NCBI GenBank assembly: GCA_042408195.1
Contig: JBHOQL010000001.1
Span: 1-64,000, forward strand
Reading direction: 5' to 3'
DNA length: 64,000 nt
From: SpSt-600 sp042408195
GTDB lineage: Bacteria; Chloroflexota; Anaerolineae; SpSt-600
Position numbers and translations under genes: made by a program. The notes beneath the pieces were generated by a model that saw only the letters and a list, made by a program, of their open reading frames with translations, ran no database searches and was not told the origin of the DNA. Shown here piece by piece: positions 47,757 to 57,635 of this stretch. The first letter of the stretch is position 1, and each line of letters opens with the position of its first letter.

Positions 47757-49133
47757 ATGAGAATACACTTGGTAGGAATCGGAGGAGCAGGGCTTTCGGC
47801 TATAGCCAGGATTTTGAAGGAGAGAGGACACGAAGTATCGGGCTCCGATAAGTTCTCCTCTTCCCTCACGGAAGAGCTGGTGAGGGAAGGGATGACGATT
47901 TTCATAGGCCATAGAGGGGAAAACGTCCGCGGAGCCGAAATGGTCCTGATCTCCTCCGCCGTTCCAGAGGATAACCCGGAGGTCCAAGAGGCCATCAGGC
48001 TTGGGATTCCCATACTTAAGCGGCGGGAATTCCTCGGCTGGCTAACTCAGGGCTACAAGGTGGTGGCTGTGGCCGGGACCCACGGCAAGAGCACCACTAC
48101 CGCCATGATCGCTCACATCTTGGAGAGGGCAGGCTTTTCCCCCTCCTTTGTAGTGGGAGGTATCTTAGCTGATTCTGGCATAAATGCTCGGCACGGCCAG
48201 GGTCAATACTTTGTCATTGAAGCTGACGAATACGACCGAACCTTTCTCGGGCTAAATCCATTCTTGGCCTTGGTCACAGCTGTGGAAATGGATCACCCCG
48301 ATTGTTACCCAACTTTAGAAGACATGAAGGAGGCCTATAGAGAATTCCTGAGCCAAGTGGAACCCGAAGGCTATATTCTCGGATGCGGTGATGAGGAGAA
48401 CGTAGTTGAAATCTTGGCAAAAGTAGGGAGGACTTCTTACACCTACGGCTTTAAAGCTGACAATCTCTGGAAAGCCGAACCTTTGGACGTGAGCCAGGAG
48501 GGAGGACGCAATTACTTGGTTAAGACGGCCAGTAAGACCTGGGGGCCTTTTACCCTGGCAATACCGGGCCTCCAGAACGTCAAAAACGCTTTGGGAGCCA
48601 TAGCTGCTTGCTATTACTTGGGGGTGCACCCAGAACTCTCAGGCCAGGCTCTGAGTTCATTCCGAGGCTTGAAGAGGCGATTTGAAATTAAAGGTGAGGC
48701 AAAGGGGATCGTCGTGGTGGACGATTACGCCCACCATCCCACCGAAATTCGGGCCACTCTGACAGCAGCGAGGGAGCGGTTCCCTGGAAAAGAGATATGG
48801 GTAGTTTTCCAGCCTCACACCTATTCCAGAACGAAAGCCCTGTTGGAGGAGTTTGCTGCCAGTTTCTCCCAGGCTGACCACGTGGTCCTGTGCGATATCT
48901 ACGCTGCCCGAGAGCGCGATAACCTGGGGATTTCTTCCCTGGACCTTTTGGCCTTGATGGAGCACCCCGATGTCAAATATGTTGGCTCGCTGGAAGCAGC
49001 CGCCCTTTACCTTAGGGAACACCTCAAACCGGGTTCGGTCCTCATAACTCTCGGGGCCGGCGATGTATACCTGGTGGGGGAAAAGGTCCTGGAGTGGCTC
49101 CGGACTACGCGGGACGAACCTTCCGAACAATAA
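47757..49133 (+). CDS. murC: UDP-MurNAc--L-alanine ligase
   Basis: This 458-residue protein has MRIHLVGIGGAGLSAIARIL, the ATP site AVAGTHGKSTTTAMIAHIL, VIEADEYDRTFLGL, TAVEMDHPDCY and the C-terminal VVVDDYAHHPTEIRATL, which identify MurC. It adds L-alanine to UDP-MurNAc, the first amino acid of the stem peptide. GAGTGAAAGG precedes the ATG. The murB start follows after 26 bases. Confidence 0.97.
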   Translation: MRIHLVGIGGAGLSAIARILKERGHEVSGSDKFSSSLTEELVREGMTIFIGHRGENVRGAEMVLISSAVPEDNPEVQEAIRLGIPILKRREFLGWLTQGYKVVAVAGTHGKSTTTAMIAHILERAGFSPSFVVGGILADSGINARHGQGQYFVIEADEYDRTFLGLNPFLALVTAVEMDHPDCYPTLEDMKEAYREFLSQVEPEGYILGCGDEENVVEILAKVGRTSYTYGFKADNLWKAEPLDVSQEGGRNYLVKTASKTWGPFTLAIPGLQNVKNALGAIAACYYLGVHPELSGQALSSFRGLKRRFEIKGEAKGIVVVDDYAHHPTEIRATLTAARERFPGKEIWVVFQPHTYSRTKALLEEFAASFSQADHVVLCDIYAARERDNLGISSLDLLALMEHPDVKYVGSLEAAALYLREHLKPGSVLITLGAGDVYLVGEKVLEWLRTTRDEPSEQ

Positions 49134-49159
49134 TAGTCAATCCTCCGGTTAGATATAAA

Positions 49160-50077
49160 ATGGGAATTGAAAACCTTGCCCGGCTTCTAAAAAAAGCCAA
49201 AAAATATGAACCCTTGGCCCGTTACACCTCCTTCAAAATTGGAGGGCCGGCTGGCCTGCTTTTCAAGGCTGAAAGTGCCGATGAACTTGAAAGAGCAGTG
49301 CTCTTGGCCCAGGAAGAAGGGATCCCGTGGGTTGTCCTCGGCGGGGGAACCAACGTCCTCGTGGCCGATGAAGGTTTCCCTGGGCTGGTGGTGATCAACA
49401 AGTGTGGAAGCATTGAACGGGAAGAAAAAGGAGACGAAGTAACTTTGAGGGTCGGTTCTGGAGTTAAACTGGCTTACCTTGCTTGCCTGACCGCAAGGGA
49501 AGGCTGGGAAGGACTTGAGTGGGCTGAAGGCATTCCGGGAACGGTAGGAGGGGCCATTGTGGGCAACGCAGGGGCCTTCGGGGGTTGCATGGCGGATGTC
49601 TTGAAAGGGGTGGAAATCCTGGGGGATAATGGAAGGAAAGCCTGCCTTAGGCCAGAAGAGCTTGATTTCGGCTACCGCGATAGTGCCTTTAAGGACAGGC
49701 TTAGGGGGTGCGTGATCCTAAGAGCGGAGTTGAAACTCGCAAGGGGAGAGCCAGGGGAACTCAGGAGGAGAATGCTCCATTACCGCCGGCAGAGGAGAGC
49801 AAGGCAACCAATGGAACCCAGCGCCGGCTCTGTCTTCAAGAATCCACCGGGGCACTATGCAGGCAGACTGATTGAGGCGGTGGGCCTTAAAGGTTTCAGG
49901 ATAGGAGACGCCTGCTTTTCGCCGGTGCACGCAAATTTCATTGTAAACCTCGGCCGGGCCAAAGCTTCCGACGTTCTAAACCTAATGGAGCTGGCCGTGG
50001 AGAAGGTCCTGAGAGAATTTGGCGTAAAACTTGAGCCGGAGTTAGGATTTATTGGACTGAATCCCCCCTGGAGCTAA
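49160..50077 (+). CDS. murB: UDP-N-acetylenolpyruvoylglucosamine reductase
   Basis: From ATG 49160 the protein has about 305 residues. FAD-domain motifs are PLARYTSFKIGGPAGLLF, VVLGGGTNVLVADEG and EWAEGIPGTVGGAIVGNAGA; the catalytic Ser lies in PSAGSVFKNPPGHYAG, and HANFIVNLGRA is near the C-terminus. It reduces UDP-GlcNAc-enolpyruvate to UDP-MurNAc with NADPH. The longer frame from 49094 overlaps murC and lacks support. No strong ribosome site is visible, so coupling to murC is possible. Confidence 0.95.
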   Translation: MGIENLARLLKKAKKYEPLARYTSFKIGGPAGLLFKAESADELERAVLLAQEEGIPWVVLGGGTNVLVADEGFPGLVVINKCGSIEREEKGDEVTLRVGSGVKLAYLACLTAREGWEGLEWAEGIPGTVGGAIVGNAGAFGGCMADVLKGVEILGDNGRKACLRPEELDFGYRDSAFKDRLRGCVILRAELKLARGEPGELRRRMLHYRRQRRARQPMEPSAGSVFKNPPGHYAGRLIEAVGLKGFRIGDACFSPVHANFIVNLGRAKASDVLNLMELAVEKVLREFGVKLEPELGFIGLNPPWS

Positions 50078-50092
50078 AAGGAGGTAAAAACC

Positions 50093-51220
50093 ATGACCCG
50101 AAAACTCAGGGTAGGGGTGATTTTCGGAGGAAGGAGCGGGGAGCACGAAGTCTCCCTAGCCTCAGCCCAGTCGGTCATTGCGGCCCTGGATAAGACCAAA
50201 TACGAAGTCATTCCCATAGGGATAACCAAAGAAGGCAAATGGATAGCCTTCGGTGACCCGATCCAAGCCCTTAAATCCGGGGTCTTTGAGGGTAATGTCC
50301 ATGTAGCCCTCCTGGGAGATCCAACTCAGAAGGCCTTAGTGAACTTAGAGGCCTTCGAGCAGAGCTTGAGTGTGAAGCCCATAAAGCTTCAAGAACTGGA
50401 CGTGGTATTCCCAGTTCTCCATGGCCCCTACGGAGAAGACGGGACCCTTCAAGGGCTTCTGGAGCTGGCCGGAATCCCCTACGTGGGAGCAGGAGTCTTG
50501 GCCTCGGCCGTAGGAATGGATAAACCCACCATGAAAGCTGTCTTTATGGCCCATGGTCTGCCGGTGGTAAAGCACATAGTGATAAAACGCAAGCACTGGG
50601 AGAGGGACCCTTACCCTATCGTGGAGCAAATAGAGAGTGAGATTGGCTATCCTTGCTTCGTAAAACCCGCCAACCTGGGCTCCAGTGTAGGTGTTTCCAA
50701 GGCCAAGAACAGAGCGGAACTGGAAAAGGCCCTCAACCTCGCTGCTCGTTACGACCGCAAAATGCTAGTGGAAGTGGCAGTAGACGCCCGGGAAATTGAA
50801 TGCAGTGTCCTTGGCAACGATGACCCTATAGCATCAGTGCTGGGGGAAGTCGTCCCTCATCGGGAGTTCTACGATTACAAAGCCAAGTACATCCCCGGGG
50901 AAAGCGACCTTATCATCCCTGCCCCCGTACCTCCGGACCTCGCCCATTACATCCGAGAATTGGCAATAAAAGCTTTCTTGGCGATAGATTGTGCTGGAAT
51001 GGCCAGGGTTGACTTCTTCCTGGACCGGAATACCGGTCAAGTCTATGTGAACGAAATAAACACTATACCGGGGTTCACAATTACCAGCATGTACCCTAAG
51101 ATGTGGGAGGCCAGCGGAATCCCCTATCCTGAACTCCTGGACAGGCTCATTGAATTGGCTTTAGAAAGATTTGCAGACAAGAGCCGTTGCAAAACCTCTT
51201 ACACCCCGGAGGAAGAGTGA
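50093..51220 (+). CDS. ddl: D-alanine--D-alanine ligase
   Basis: This 375-residue ATP-grasp enzyme has RVGVIFGGRSGEHEVSLASA, VFPVLHGPYGEDGTLQGLLE, GYPCFVKPANLGSSVGVSKA, MARVDFFLDRNTG and NEINTIPGFTITSMYPKMW. It makes the D-Ala-D-Ala dipeptide used by MurF. A strong AAAGGAGG lies upstream of the ATG. Its stop overlaps the GTG of ftsQ. Length and motifs are typical of the longer DdlA-type branch. Confidence 0.97.
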   Translation: MTRKLRVGVIFGGRSGEHEVSLASAQSVIAALDKTKYEVIPIGITKEGKWIAFGDPIQALKSGVFEGNVHVALLGDPTQKALVNLEAFEQSLSVKPIKLQELDVVFPVLHGPYGEDGTLQGLLELAGIPYVGAGVLASAVGMDKPTMKAVFMAHGLPVVKHIVIKRKHWERDPYPIVEQIESEIGYPCFVKPANLGSSVGVSKAKNRAELEKALNLAARYDRKMLVEVAVDAREIECSVLGNDDPIASVLGEVVPHREFYDYKAKYIPGESDLIIPAPVPPDLAHYIRELAIKAFLAIDCAGMARVDFFLDRNTGQVYVNEINTIPGFTITSMYPKMWEASGIPYPELLDRLIELALERFADKSRCKTSYTPEEE

Positions 51221-52011
51221 GGAAAACCCGCTCTTCGGTGAGGGGGCGTCGACGGAGACACCTCCTCTATCGCAGCGTAATACGTCCTATAACCCTTGCT
51301 CCTGCAAGGCTCAGAGCCTTTTCCACCGACCGCTGGGCAGCAATGGGTATTATCCTGCTCATCCTGGGCTTTTTCTTTTACTCCGGCCTTGCTTGGGAAT
51401 TCTACGATTACCCGATTATCGTCAAAGGTGGCAAACTCGTGAACCCGGATGTGGTCAGGGCCCTCTGCGGGCTTGAGTATTACCACATTTTCTTCGTGAA
51501 TTCGGGCTATTGCCAGAAGAAGCTGGAGGGGATCACCGAGGTCAAAAAGGCCAGTGTAGCGGTTTATTTTCCCCCCAGGGTAGTGGTAACAGTGAAAGAA
51601 AGGGAACCAGTGATGGAACTCATAAGTGGGGGTAAATCTTTCTTAGTGGACCAGGAAGGGGTCATAATGGAGAACAGGATTGGGCCAACCGGCCTCTTCC
51701 GACTTGTGGATGATTCTGGAGGACCTGTTCGCCCAGGCGATAGACTTTCCAAGGTTGTCCTTAAAGCAGCCCTCCGGCTTAAAGAGCTCGGGGTGGAGAA
51801 GGATGGAGAACTACACTACCACCCTGATGAAGGCTTCATCCTTATGGCCAGAGCAGGCTATCCTGTCTACCTAGGTTTGGATTCATCCATGATGAAACTG
51901 CGCCTTGAAGCTTTTCGCTACACATGGGGGCACCTTGAAGCTGAAGGCATAAGGCCAGCTTACATAGACGTCAGGGCACCCGATGCACCTGTTTATTCAA
52001 CAATAAGGTGA
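51217..52011 (+). CDS. ftsQ: FtsQ/DivIB-like division protein
   Basis: From the GTG that overlaps the ddl stop (CCGGAGG upstream) the protein has about 264 residues. It has a strongly basic N-terminus (RKTRSSVRGRRRRH), one membrane helix (MGIILLILGFFFYSGLAW), a POTRA-like domain (VVRALCGLEYYHIFFVNSG, VKKASVAVYFPPRVVVTVKE) and the FtsQ segment REPVMELISGGKSFLVDQEG. It links early and late division proteins. It sits immediately before ftsA, the standard order. Confidence 0.9.
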   Translation: MRKTRSSVRGRRRRHLLYRSVIRPITLAPARLRAFSTDRWAAMGIILLILGFFFYSGLAWEFYDYPIIVKGGKLVNPDVVRALCGLEYYHIFFVNSGYCQKKLEGITEVKKASVAVYFPPRVVVTVKEREPVMELISGGKSFLVDQEGVIMENRIGPTGLFRLVDDSGGPVRPGDRLSKVVLKAALRLKELGVEKDGELHYHPDEGFILMARAGYPVYLGLDSSMMKLRLEAFRYTWGHLEAEGIRPAYIDVRAPDAPVYSTIR

Positions 52012-52021
52012 GGTAGGTAAA

Positions 52022-53248
52022 ATGGCCAGGATAGCCGCAGCCATCGACGTGGGAACAACAAAAGTCTGCACTCTGATAGCGGAGATAGAAGAAAGTGAAG
52101 AGGAATCCATAGTCCAAGTCATCGGGTTTGGTAATGCCCCTTCCAGAGGGATTAAGAAGGGAAATGTTGTCAACATTTCCCAACTGGCTCAATCGGTTAT
52201 GGAGTCGGTGGAGCAAGCCGAGAAACTGGCAGGGATTACGATCTCCCGGGCCTATGTTAGCGTAACTGGCTCTCATTTATTTTCTATGAGCAGCAGGGGC
52301 ATGATCGCTTTGCATCGGCGAGCTGGAGGGATAACAGCGGAAGATGTAACCAGGGTAATGGAGGCTGCCAGTGCAATTTCTATTCCCTACAGCCAGGAAA
52401 TACTCCACGTTATCCCACGCTACTTCATCGTGGATGGTCAACCTGGGATCCAGGACCCAATAGGAATGGAAGGTTCGAGGCTTGAAGCTGAAGTGCTGAT
52501 AGTGACGGCCTCAAGTCCTGCCCTTAACAACTTGAGGAAGTGTCTGAAAGAGGTGGGGATAGAGCCCGAAAGGTTCATCTTGGCAGCTCTGGCTTCAGGA
52601 GAAGCAGTCCTTACCCAGGCCGAGAAAGAGATGGGGGTAATCCTGGCCGATATAGGCGGTGGGACAACTGATATTGCCATCTATATGGACGGGAGCATCC
52701 TTTACACCAGTTCTCTGGAAATTGGCGGGAATATGATCACCAGCGATATCGCCTTTGGCCTGCGAATGCCTTTCTCTTCAGCGGAGGAAATCAAAAAGAA
52801 ATACGGCTATGCTCTGGCGGAGAAAGTCAGTGAAGAGGAAGGGGTGGAAGCGATGGTTTTCGGGAGCGACAGGAAAGAATTAGTGTCCCGCCGCTTCATG
52901 GCTGAAATAATCCAGGCCAGGGTGGAGGAGATGTTCGACTTCCTGTACCGAGAAGCTCAGAAGGCAGGTTATGCTGGTCTCTTGCCAGCGGGGCTCGTCC
53001 TGTGCGGGGGCACAGCGGAGATGAGAGGGATTGAAGAATTGGGAAGGCAATACCTGGAAATGCCCGTAAGGGTTGGTAAGCCCTCAGGGGTGCAAGGCCT
53101 TGTGGAAATGCTGGGAAGTCCAACTTATGCTACGGCGGTGGGCCTTTTGCTCTGGCCTCTTCGCCAGAAGATCCTGAAAACAAGGGGAGCCTCAAAGTCG
53201 TGGAAGGAAAAGGTCGTTGAATGGCTCAGAACTCTTCTGCCCTACTGA
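52022..53248 (+). CDS. ftsA: Cell division protein FtsA
   Basis: This 408-residue actin-like ATPase has AAIDVGTTKVCTLIAEIE, ITISRAYVSVTGSHL in the 1C domain, LADIGGGTTDIAIYMDGSI (phosphate-2) and LVLCGGTAEMRGIEELG (adenosine site). The C-terminal SWKEKVVEWLRTLL is an amphipathic membrane-targeting helix. It anchors FtsZ filaments to the membrane. A 90-base gap with a hairpin separates it from ftsZ. Confidence 0.96.
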   Translation: MARIAAAIDVGTTKVCTLIAEIEESEEESIVQVIGFGNAPSRGIKKGNVVNISQLAQSVMESVEQAEKLAGITISRAYVSVTGSHLFSMSSRGMIALHRRAGGITAEDVTRVMEAASAISIPYSQEILHVIPRYFIVDGQPGIQDPIGMEGSRLEAEVLIVTASSPALNNLRKCLKEVGIEPERFILAALASGEAVLTQAEKEMGVILADIGGGTTDIAIYMDGSILYTSSLEIGGNMITSDIAFGLRMPFSSAEEIKKKYGYALAEKVSEEEGVEAMVFGSDRKELVSRRFMAEIIQARVEEMFDFLYREAQKAGYAGLLPAGLVLCGGTAEMRGIEELGRQYLEMPVRVGKPSGVQGLVEMLGSPTYATAVGLLLWPLRQKILKTRGASKSWKEKVVEWLRTLLPY

Positions 53249-53262
53249 ACAGTGTGCGAGGA

Positions 53263-53290
53263 ATGGCGAATGGCAAGACTCGTTCGCCAT
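53263..53290 (+). promoter_or_regulatory. Intercistronic hairpin between ftsA and ftsZ
   Basis: ATGGCGAATG and CGTTCGCCAT form a 10-bp stem (one G-U pair) with an 8-base loop, 15 bases after the ftsA stop. No T-run follows. It may stabilise or set the level of the ftsZ message. Confidence 0.4.
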
Positions 53291-53338
53291 CCACCATTTG
53301 CAAGTTAGCTCGTTCAAAATTTACCGAGGAGTGGGGCC

Positions 53339-54415
53339 ATGGAAAGGATTGCAGAAAGCGGAGAAAACTTTGCCCGAATAAAGGTCATAGGTGTCGGTGG
53401 AGGCGGCTGCAACGCCGTAAACCGGATGATAGAGGTTGGCATCACAGGCGTTGAATTCATAGCCGTCAACACTGATAGCCAGGTCCTCCTTCTATCCAAA
53501 GCTCCCAGCCGAATCCAGATTGGGGAAAAGCTCACCAAGGGCCTTGGAGCAGGAGGCGACCCTGAAATAGGGCGCAAGGCGGCAGAGGAGTCCATAGAAG
53601 AACTTTCCCAGGTTATAGAGGGAGCAGACATGGTTTTCATTACCGCCGGAATGGGGGGTGGAACTGGAACAGGCGCAGCCCCCATCATCGGCCAATTGGC
53701 TAAAGAGGCAAAAGCGCTGGTGGTGGGAGTTGTGACTAAGCCCTTCTCCTTTGAAGGCAAAAAGAGGGCCCTTGTAGCCCAGCAAGGGATCGAAGAACTT
53801 GGAAAGGCTGTGGATACCCTCATAGTGATCCCCAACGATCGCCTGTTAGAGGTGGCCGATAAGAAAGTCTCCTTTCATGAAGCCTTCGCCCTTGCGGATG
53901 AAGTCCTGCGCCAGGCTGTCCAGGGGATTTCGGAGCTCATCACCAAGCCTGGCCTAATAAACCTGGATTTCGCCGATGTGCGGGCGGTCATGAAAGAAGG
54001 AGGCAATGCCCTCATGGCCATGGGCCGAGCCTCCGGGGAAAACGCCCCTGTCAAAGCCGTTCAGGCGGCTATAGATAACAAGCTTTTAGATATAAGTATA
54101 GACGGGGCGAGAAAAGCCCTCCTCAACTTCACCGGAGGCCTCGACCTCTCCATACACGAGGTTTATGAGGCAGCAGCCTTGGTCAAGAGCAAGGCCCACC
54201 CCGATGCCGAGATTTTCTTCGGTGTTGTGGTGGAAAATGAGATGAAAGACGAGGTAAAGGTAACCATAATTGCCACCGGCTTCGATCGCGAGGCTAAGGT
54301 TGCGGTGCCTCAGGAAAAGCCCAAAGTTATAAAGTTCCCCGTGCCTGAGCGCCCCCTGCCCGAGGACAACTTGGAAATCCCAGCCTTTCTAAGGAAAGCA
54401 AGGCGCTCCCTATAG
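53339..54415 (+). CDS. ftsZ: Cell division protein FtsZ
   Basis: This 358-residue tubulin homologue has IKVIGVGGGGCNAVNRMIE, EFIAVNTDSQ, the GTP-binding GMGGGTGTGAAPIIG, the T7 synergy loop NLDFADVRAVMKEGGNALM, and the C-terminal conserved peptide IPAFLRKAR that binds FtsA. It assembles the Z ring. The ATG is preceded by GAGGAG. The gene ends 6 bases inside the 3' end of the convergent epimerase gene, with no terminator visible between them. Confidence 0.98.
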   Translation: MERIAESGENFARIKVIGVGGGGCNAVNRMIEVGITGVEFIAVNTDSQVLLLSKAPSRIQIGEKLTKGLGAGGDPEIGRKAAEESIEELSQVIEGADMVFITAGMGGGTGTGAAPIIGQLAKEAKALVVGVVTKPFSFEGKKRALVAQQGIEELGKAVDTLIVIPNDRLLEVADKKVSFHEAFALADEVLRQAVQGISELITKPGLINLDFADVRAVMKEGGNALMAMGRASGENAPVKAVQAAIDNKLLDISIDGARKALLNFTGGLDLSIHEVYEAAALVKSKAHPDAEIFFGVVVENEMKDEVKVTIIATGFDREAKVAVPQEKPKVIKFPVPERPLPEDNLEIPAFLRKARRSL

Positions 54416-55393
54416 CCAGCCATGCTCTTTCCACCACCTAAGGGTCTCCCTGAGCCCCTCTTCCACATCGGTACGGGGGATGAAGCCAAGCTCCCTCTGA
54501 GCCTTAGAACAATCCCACGCATTGTTGTTGGTGAGAATCCTTATCCGGAAAAAACTTATAAGGGGAGGGCCTTTGAGAGGGAGAAGCCTATACACCACCT
54601 CAAAGGGAAAAGCGAAAGCCCACCCTACAGGGATGGGCACCCATATAATGGAAGTGCCCATGAGGCGAGCCAGAGTCCCCCAGAATTCTCTGGCCGTCCT
54701 CAAGGGCCCGCCGAGGATGTAAATCTGGCCGATGGCCTCTTTCCGGGTTGCGGCCAGCATTATCCCTTCCACCAGGTCCTTGACGTAGATTCGGTGATGG
54801 TAATTCTGGCCACTGCCAGGAAGGAGGCGAAAGCCTACCTTCAAAAGCCTAGCTACTGTGTAGACTCCCACATTCCTTTCCCTAGGTCCGTAGACATAGA
54901 CCGGCCGAAGTATAACCAATGGAAGTCCCTTAGCGATGAAATCACGCGCAATCCTTTCGGCTTCGGCTTTGGAACGACAATACGGATGGGAGCTTAGAGT
55001 GAGAGGGAAACTCTCATCTTTAAAGCCAGGATAGTCTTCAAGCCCTGTGGCAGCGATGGAGGAGGTGTAAACTACCCTCTCAACCCCCTCCTCCAGAGCT
55101 GCCCTGAAAACGTTGGCAGTTCCCAACACATTGACCTCGTAAAACAGCTTCCATGGTCCCCAGTCGCTCATTATGGCTCCGAGGTGAAATACTATCTCTA
55201 CACCTCTGATCGCCTCTCTGACCGCTTCGTAATTTCTAAGATCTCCCACGAAGGGTTCAACCCCAATTTTCCTGAGCTCTTGAGCCTTCGTGGGACTCGT
55301 GGTCAGCCCCCTCACCTCATAGCCTTCTGTCACAAGCCTTTCCACCAGGTGGCTTCCTATGAATCCTGAAGCTCCTGTCACCAAAGCCTTCAC
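54410..55393 (-). CDS. NAD-dependent epimerase/dehydratase (extended SDR)
   Basis: This 327-residue protein has the Rossmann motif VTGASGFIGSHLVERL, the catalytic-type YCRSK (YxxxK) at about residue 135, VIVLRPVYVYGPR-like spacing and HHRIYVKDLVEGIMLA. It belongs to the sugar-epimerase/3-beta-HSD-like extended SDRs; its substrate (sugar nucleotide or sterol-like alcohol) is uncertain. It starts with GTG directly after the transglycosylase stop with AAGGAGG upstream. It is the last gene of a nine-gene minus-strand run. Confidence 0.85.
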   Translation of the reverse strand: MKALVTGASGFIGSHLVERLVTEGYEVRGLTTSPTKAQELRKIGVEPFVGDLRNYEAVREAIRGVEIVFHLGAIMSDWGPWKLFYEVNVLGTANVFRAALEEGVERVVYTSSIAATGLEDYPGFKDESFPLTLSSHPYCRSKAEAERIARDFIAKGLPLVILRPVYVYGPRERNVGVYTVARLLKVGFRLLPGSGQNYHHRIYVKDLVEGIMLAATRKEAIGQIYILGGPLRTAREFWGTLARLMGTSIIWVPIPVGWAFAFPFEVVYRLLPLKGPPLISFFRIRILTNNNAWDCSKAQRELGFIPRTDVEEGLRETLRWWKEHGWL

Positions 55394-55394
55394 T

Positions 55395-57635
55395 TCAATC
55401 CTCCTTGTCGCTTATCCGGTCCAAAGTCAGCAGGCGTCGGTAAACGGCATACTGCTCGTAAATTGCTTTTATATATCTTTCCGTCTCCTCTATCGGAATA
55501 ACCTCCACGAAGAGGTCGGGGTCACGACCGGAGCGTTCCCACCATTTTGCTGCTCGCAAGGGGCCAGCGTTGTAGGCAGCTAAAGCTGCAAACCAATGGC
55601 CGAACCTCTCCTTTTGCCGGACAAGATACCACGTCCCAAACTTAAGGTTGACCCAAGGCTTCTCTAGAGTTTTCTCCGAAAATTCGGGCCAGCCCAGGGC
55701 CGAAGCTATCGATTCCCCAGTAGAAGGAACTATCTGCATCAATCCTATAGCCCCCGCTGGCGAGCTCACCCAAGGATCAAAGAGACTCTCCTGACGGATC
55801 ACGGCTGCCAGCAAGAGCGGGTCAATTCCCCAGTGAGATGCCTCCTCCTCCAGCAGCCTGGCAAAGAAGAGAGGGTAAGCTAAACTCAAAAGCTCAGGAG
55901 GAGGCGATGCTCCAGCCTTGCGAGCAAGCCAAAGGAGAGCCGTGGCGGAGCGGATAGATAAAGAGTAAAACCCTTTCCGGCGAAAATAGAAGGTCAGACT
56001 GGCGAGGGCATAGGGGTCCTCTGAATAACTGCTGCAAAGGCTCCTGTAAAGGGCCAGAGCCTCGTCTCTGTAACCGGCCAACATGAGGACTTCAGCCCTG
56101 AGGAAACGCGGATCTTTTTCGGGATTAGGGAGATTTGACTGGGGAGCCCACGTTTTCACCCACTCTATCAGGGTTTCCAGAGAAAAGCCATCTCTCCGCT
56201 TCCAGTGTTTAGAGCCAGAGGCGAAATCAAACCTGCGGAGACTGGCCAAAGCCCGAAGCCCATAATAGCTTTCGGGGGCAAGGTTATAGGCTCTCTCCCA
56301 GTAACCCCTGGCTTCGGCCCACTTCCCCCGCTTCATCAAAGCTTTCCCTACCCAAAAGTAAGCCCTCGCATCCCCCTGGATTTTCCAGAGATCCACCGCT
56401 GAATCCAACTTTCCCCCTCTGTAGAGGGCCAGACCAGCCTTGAAATAAGCCTCCTTCTTCTCCTCGGAAGAACGAGCTCTCTCGGCCGCTCTGAGGTAAA
56501 GATCAGAGGCCAACAGGAAATCGCCTCTTTCCTCCGCAATGAAAGCAGCCCTTATAAGAGCCCTGAAAGCAAAAGGGCTTTCGGGATAAAGGCCGGCAAG
56601 CTTCCGGTAAAGGGCCAGAGCCTCCTCACTCCGGTTGGCCTGCTCAAGAGTCTGGCCCTTCTCCCACCACCCCTCGGGAACAAGAGGACTATCAGGGTGG
56701 GTCTCAATAAGCCAGTCCCATTCCCTTAGAGAAGCTTGGTAATCCCCGAGCTTCCGATATATGATGCCCGCGTAATAGTGGACTTCAGCTTTGTGATCCT
56801 TCGGATGAGCGGCTAAATATCGCCCGAAAGCCAGCAATGCAGCACCACAAGCCTGAGGGTAAGAAAAACAAGCATAATAGTCCACAAGGCCCCTCAGATA
56901 ATCATCTACAGGTTTTCCAGCCTCCACTAACTCGATCAGTGAAAAATAAGCGTAGGGCGAATCAGGGGAAAGCTCAATAGCTCGGCGGAAAAGTCTGAAA
57001 GCCTTCTCCAGGTTACCTATTTCCCGGTGGACTTTGCCGCAGAGAAAATTTATACGGGTTCGGGTGTAATCCGAAAGGGGAGCCCTTTCCAGATCATTGC
57101 ATTCGGCCTGAGCTCGTTTGTAATCCCCGGCCTCGGTCAGGGTTTCAATGATCTTTTCACGCAAAGTGATGGAACCTTTGAGCTTAAAGGCTTCCTGATA
57201 AGCCTTGATGGCCTCCTGATAGAACCCCGTCTGCCTATAAAGGTCCCCGGCCTCCTCCCAGGAAATATCAGAAAGTGGCCCTCCGCTTTGAGCGTAGCGC
57301 AAGAAAACCTGTAGAGCTGCCTGGGGATTATTCGTTTCCTTATAAAGGCGACCAATCCGCAGCAATAGTGCCGAGGTTCTGGGATCGTGAGGGTAAAGGG
57401 AGGAGAAATACTGCCAGACTTTTAAAGCTCCCTGGTAATCGGTTTCCTCTTCCAGGCATTCTCCCAGAGCAAAAAGAGCCTCTGGGTCAGGTGACAAGCC
57501 TTCAAGGAGCTTTATAGCTTCGGAGCACCGCCCCTCTTCCTTGAGCAAAAGGGCTTCCTTCAGACCGGGAGGCCCTTGAGCCAAAGCTTTAGAGGTCAGA
57601 AGCAACAGAGCCAGGGCTAAGAAAAACCTCTTCAT
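55395..57635 (-). CDS. Exported TPR protein with C-terminal lytic transglycosylase domain (Slt-like)
   Basis: This 746-residue protein has a signal peptide (MKRFFLALALLLLTSKALA). Residues about 20-560 are TPR-like helical repeats (for example ALYRKLAGLYPESPFAFRAL). The C-terminal goose-lysozyme-fold SLT domain has catalytic Glu in AVIRQESLFDPWVSSPAGA, then IGLMQIVPSTG, LKFGTWYLVRQ and AAYNAGPLRAAKWW. It cleaves glycan strands to anhydromuropeptides. It resembles soluble Slt70, but with more TPRs. The ATG overlaps the ctaB stop (ATGA). Confidence 0.9.
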   Translation of the reverse strand: MKRFFLALALLLLTSKALAQGPPGLKEALLLKEEGRCSEAIKLLEGLSPDPEALFALGECLEEETDYQGALKVWQYFSSLYPHDPRTSALLLRIGRLYKETNNPQAALQVFLRYAQSGGPLSDISWEEAGDLYRQTGFYQEAIKAYQEAFKLKGSITLREKIIETLTEAGDYKRAQAECNDLERAPLSDYTRTRINFLCGKVHREIGNLEKAFRLFRRAIELSPDSPYAYFSLIELVEAGKPVDDYLRGLVDYYACFSYPQACGAALLAFGRYLAAHPKDHKAEVHYYAGIIYRKLGDYQASLREWDWLIETHPDSPLVPEGWWEKGQTLEQANRSEEALALYRKLAGLYPESPFAFRALIRAAFIAEERGDFLLASDLYLRAAERARSSEEKKEAYFKAGLALYRGGKLDSAVDLWKIQGDARAYFWVGKALMKRGKWAEARGYWERAYNLAPESYYGLRALASLRRFDFASGSKHWKRRDGFSLETLIEWVKTWAPQSNLPNPEKDPRFLRAEVLMLAGYRDEALALYRSLCSSYSEDPYALASLTFYFRRKGFYSLSIRSATALLWLARKAGASPPPELLSLAYPLFFARLLEEEASHWGIDPLLLAAVIRQESLFDPWVSSPAGAIGLMQIVPSTGESIASALGWPEFSEKTLEKPWVNLKFGTWYLVRQKERFGHWFAALAAYNAGPLRAAKWWERSGRDPDLFVEVIPIEETERYIKAIYEQYAVYRRLLTLDRISDKED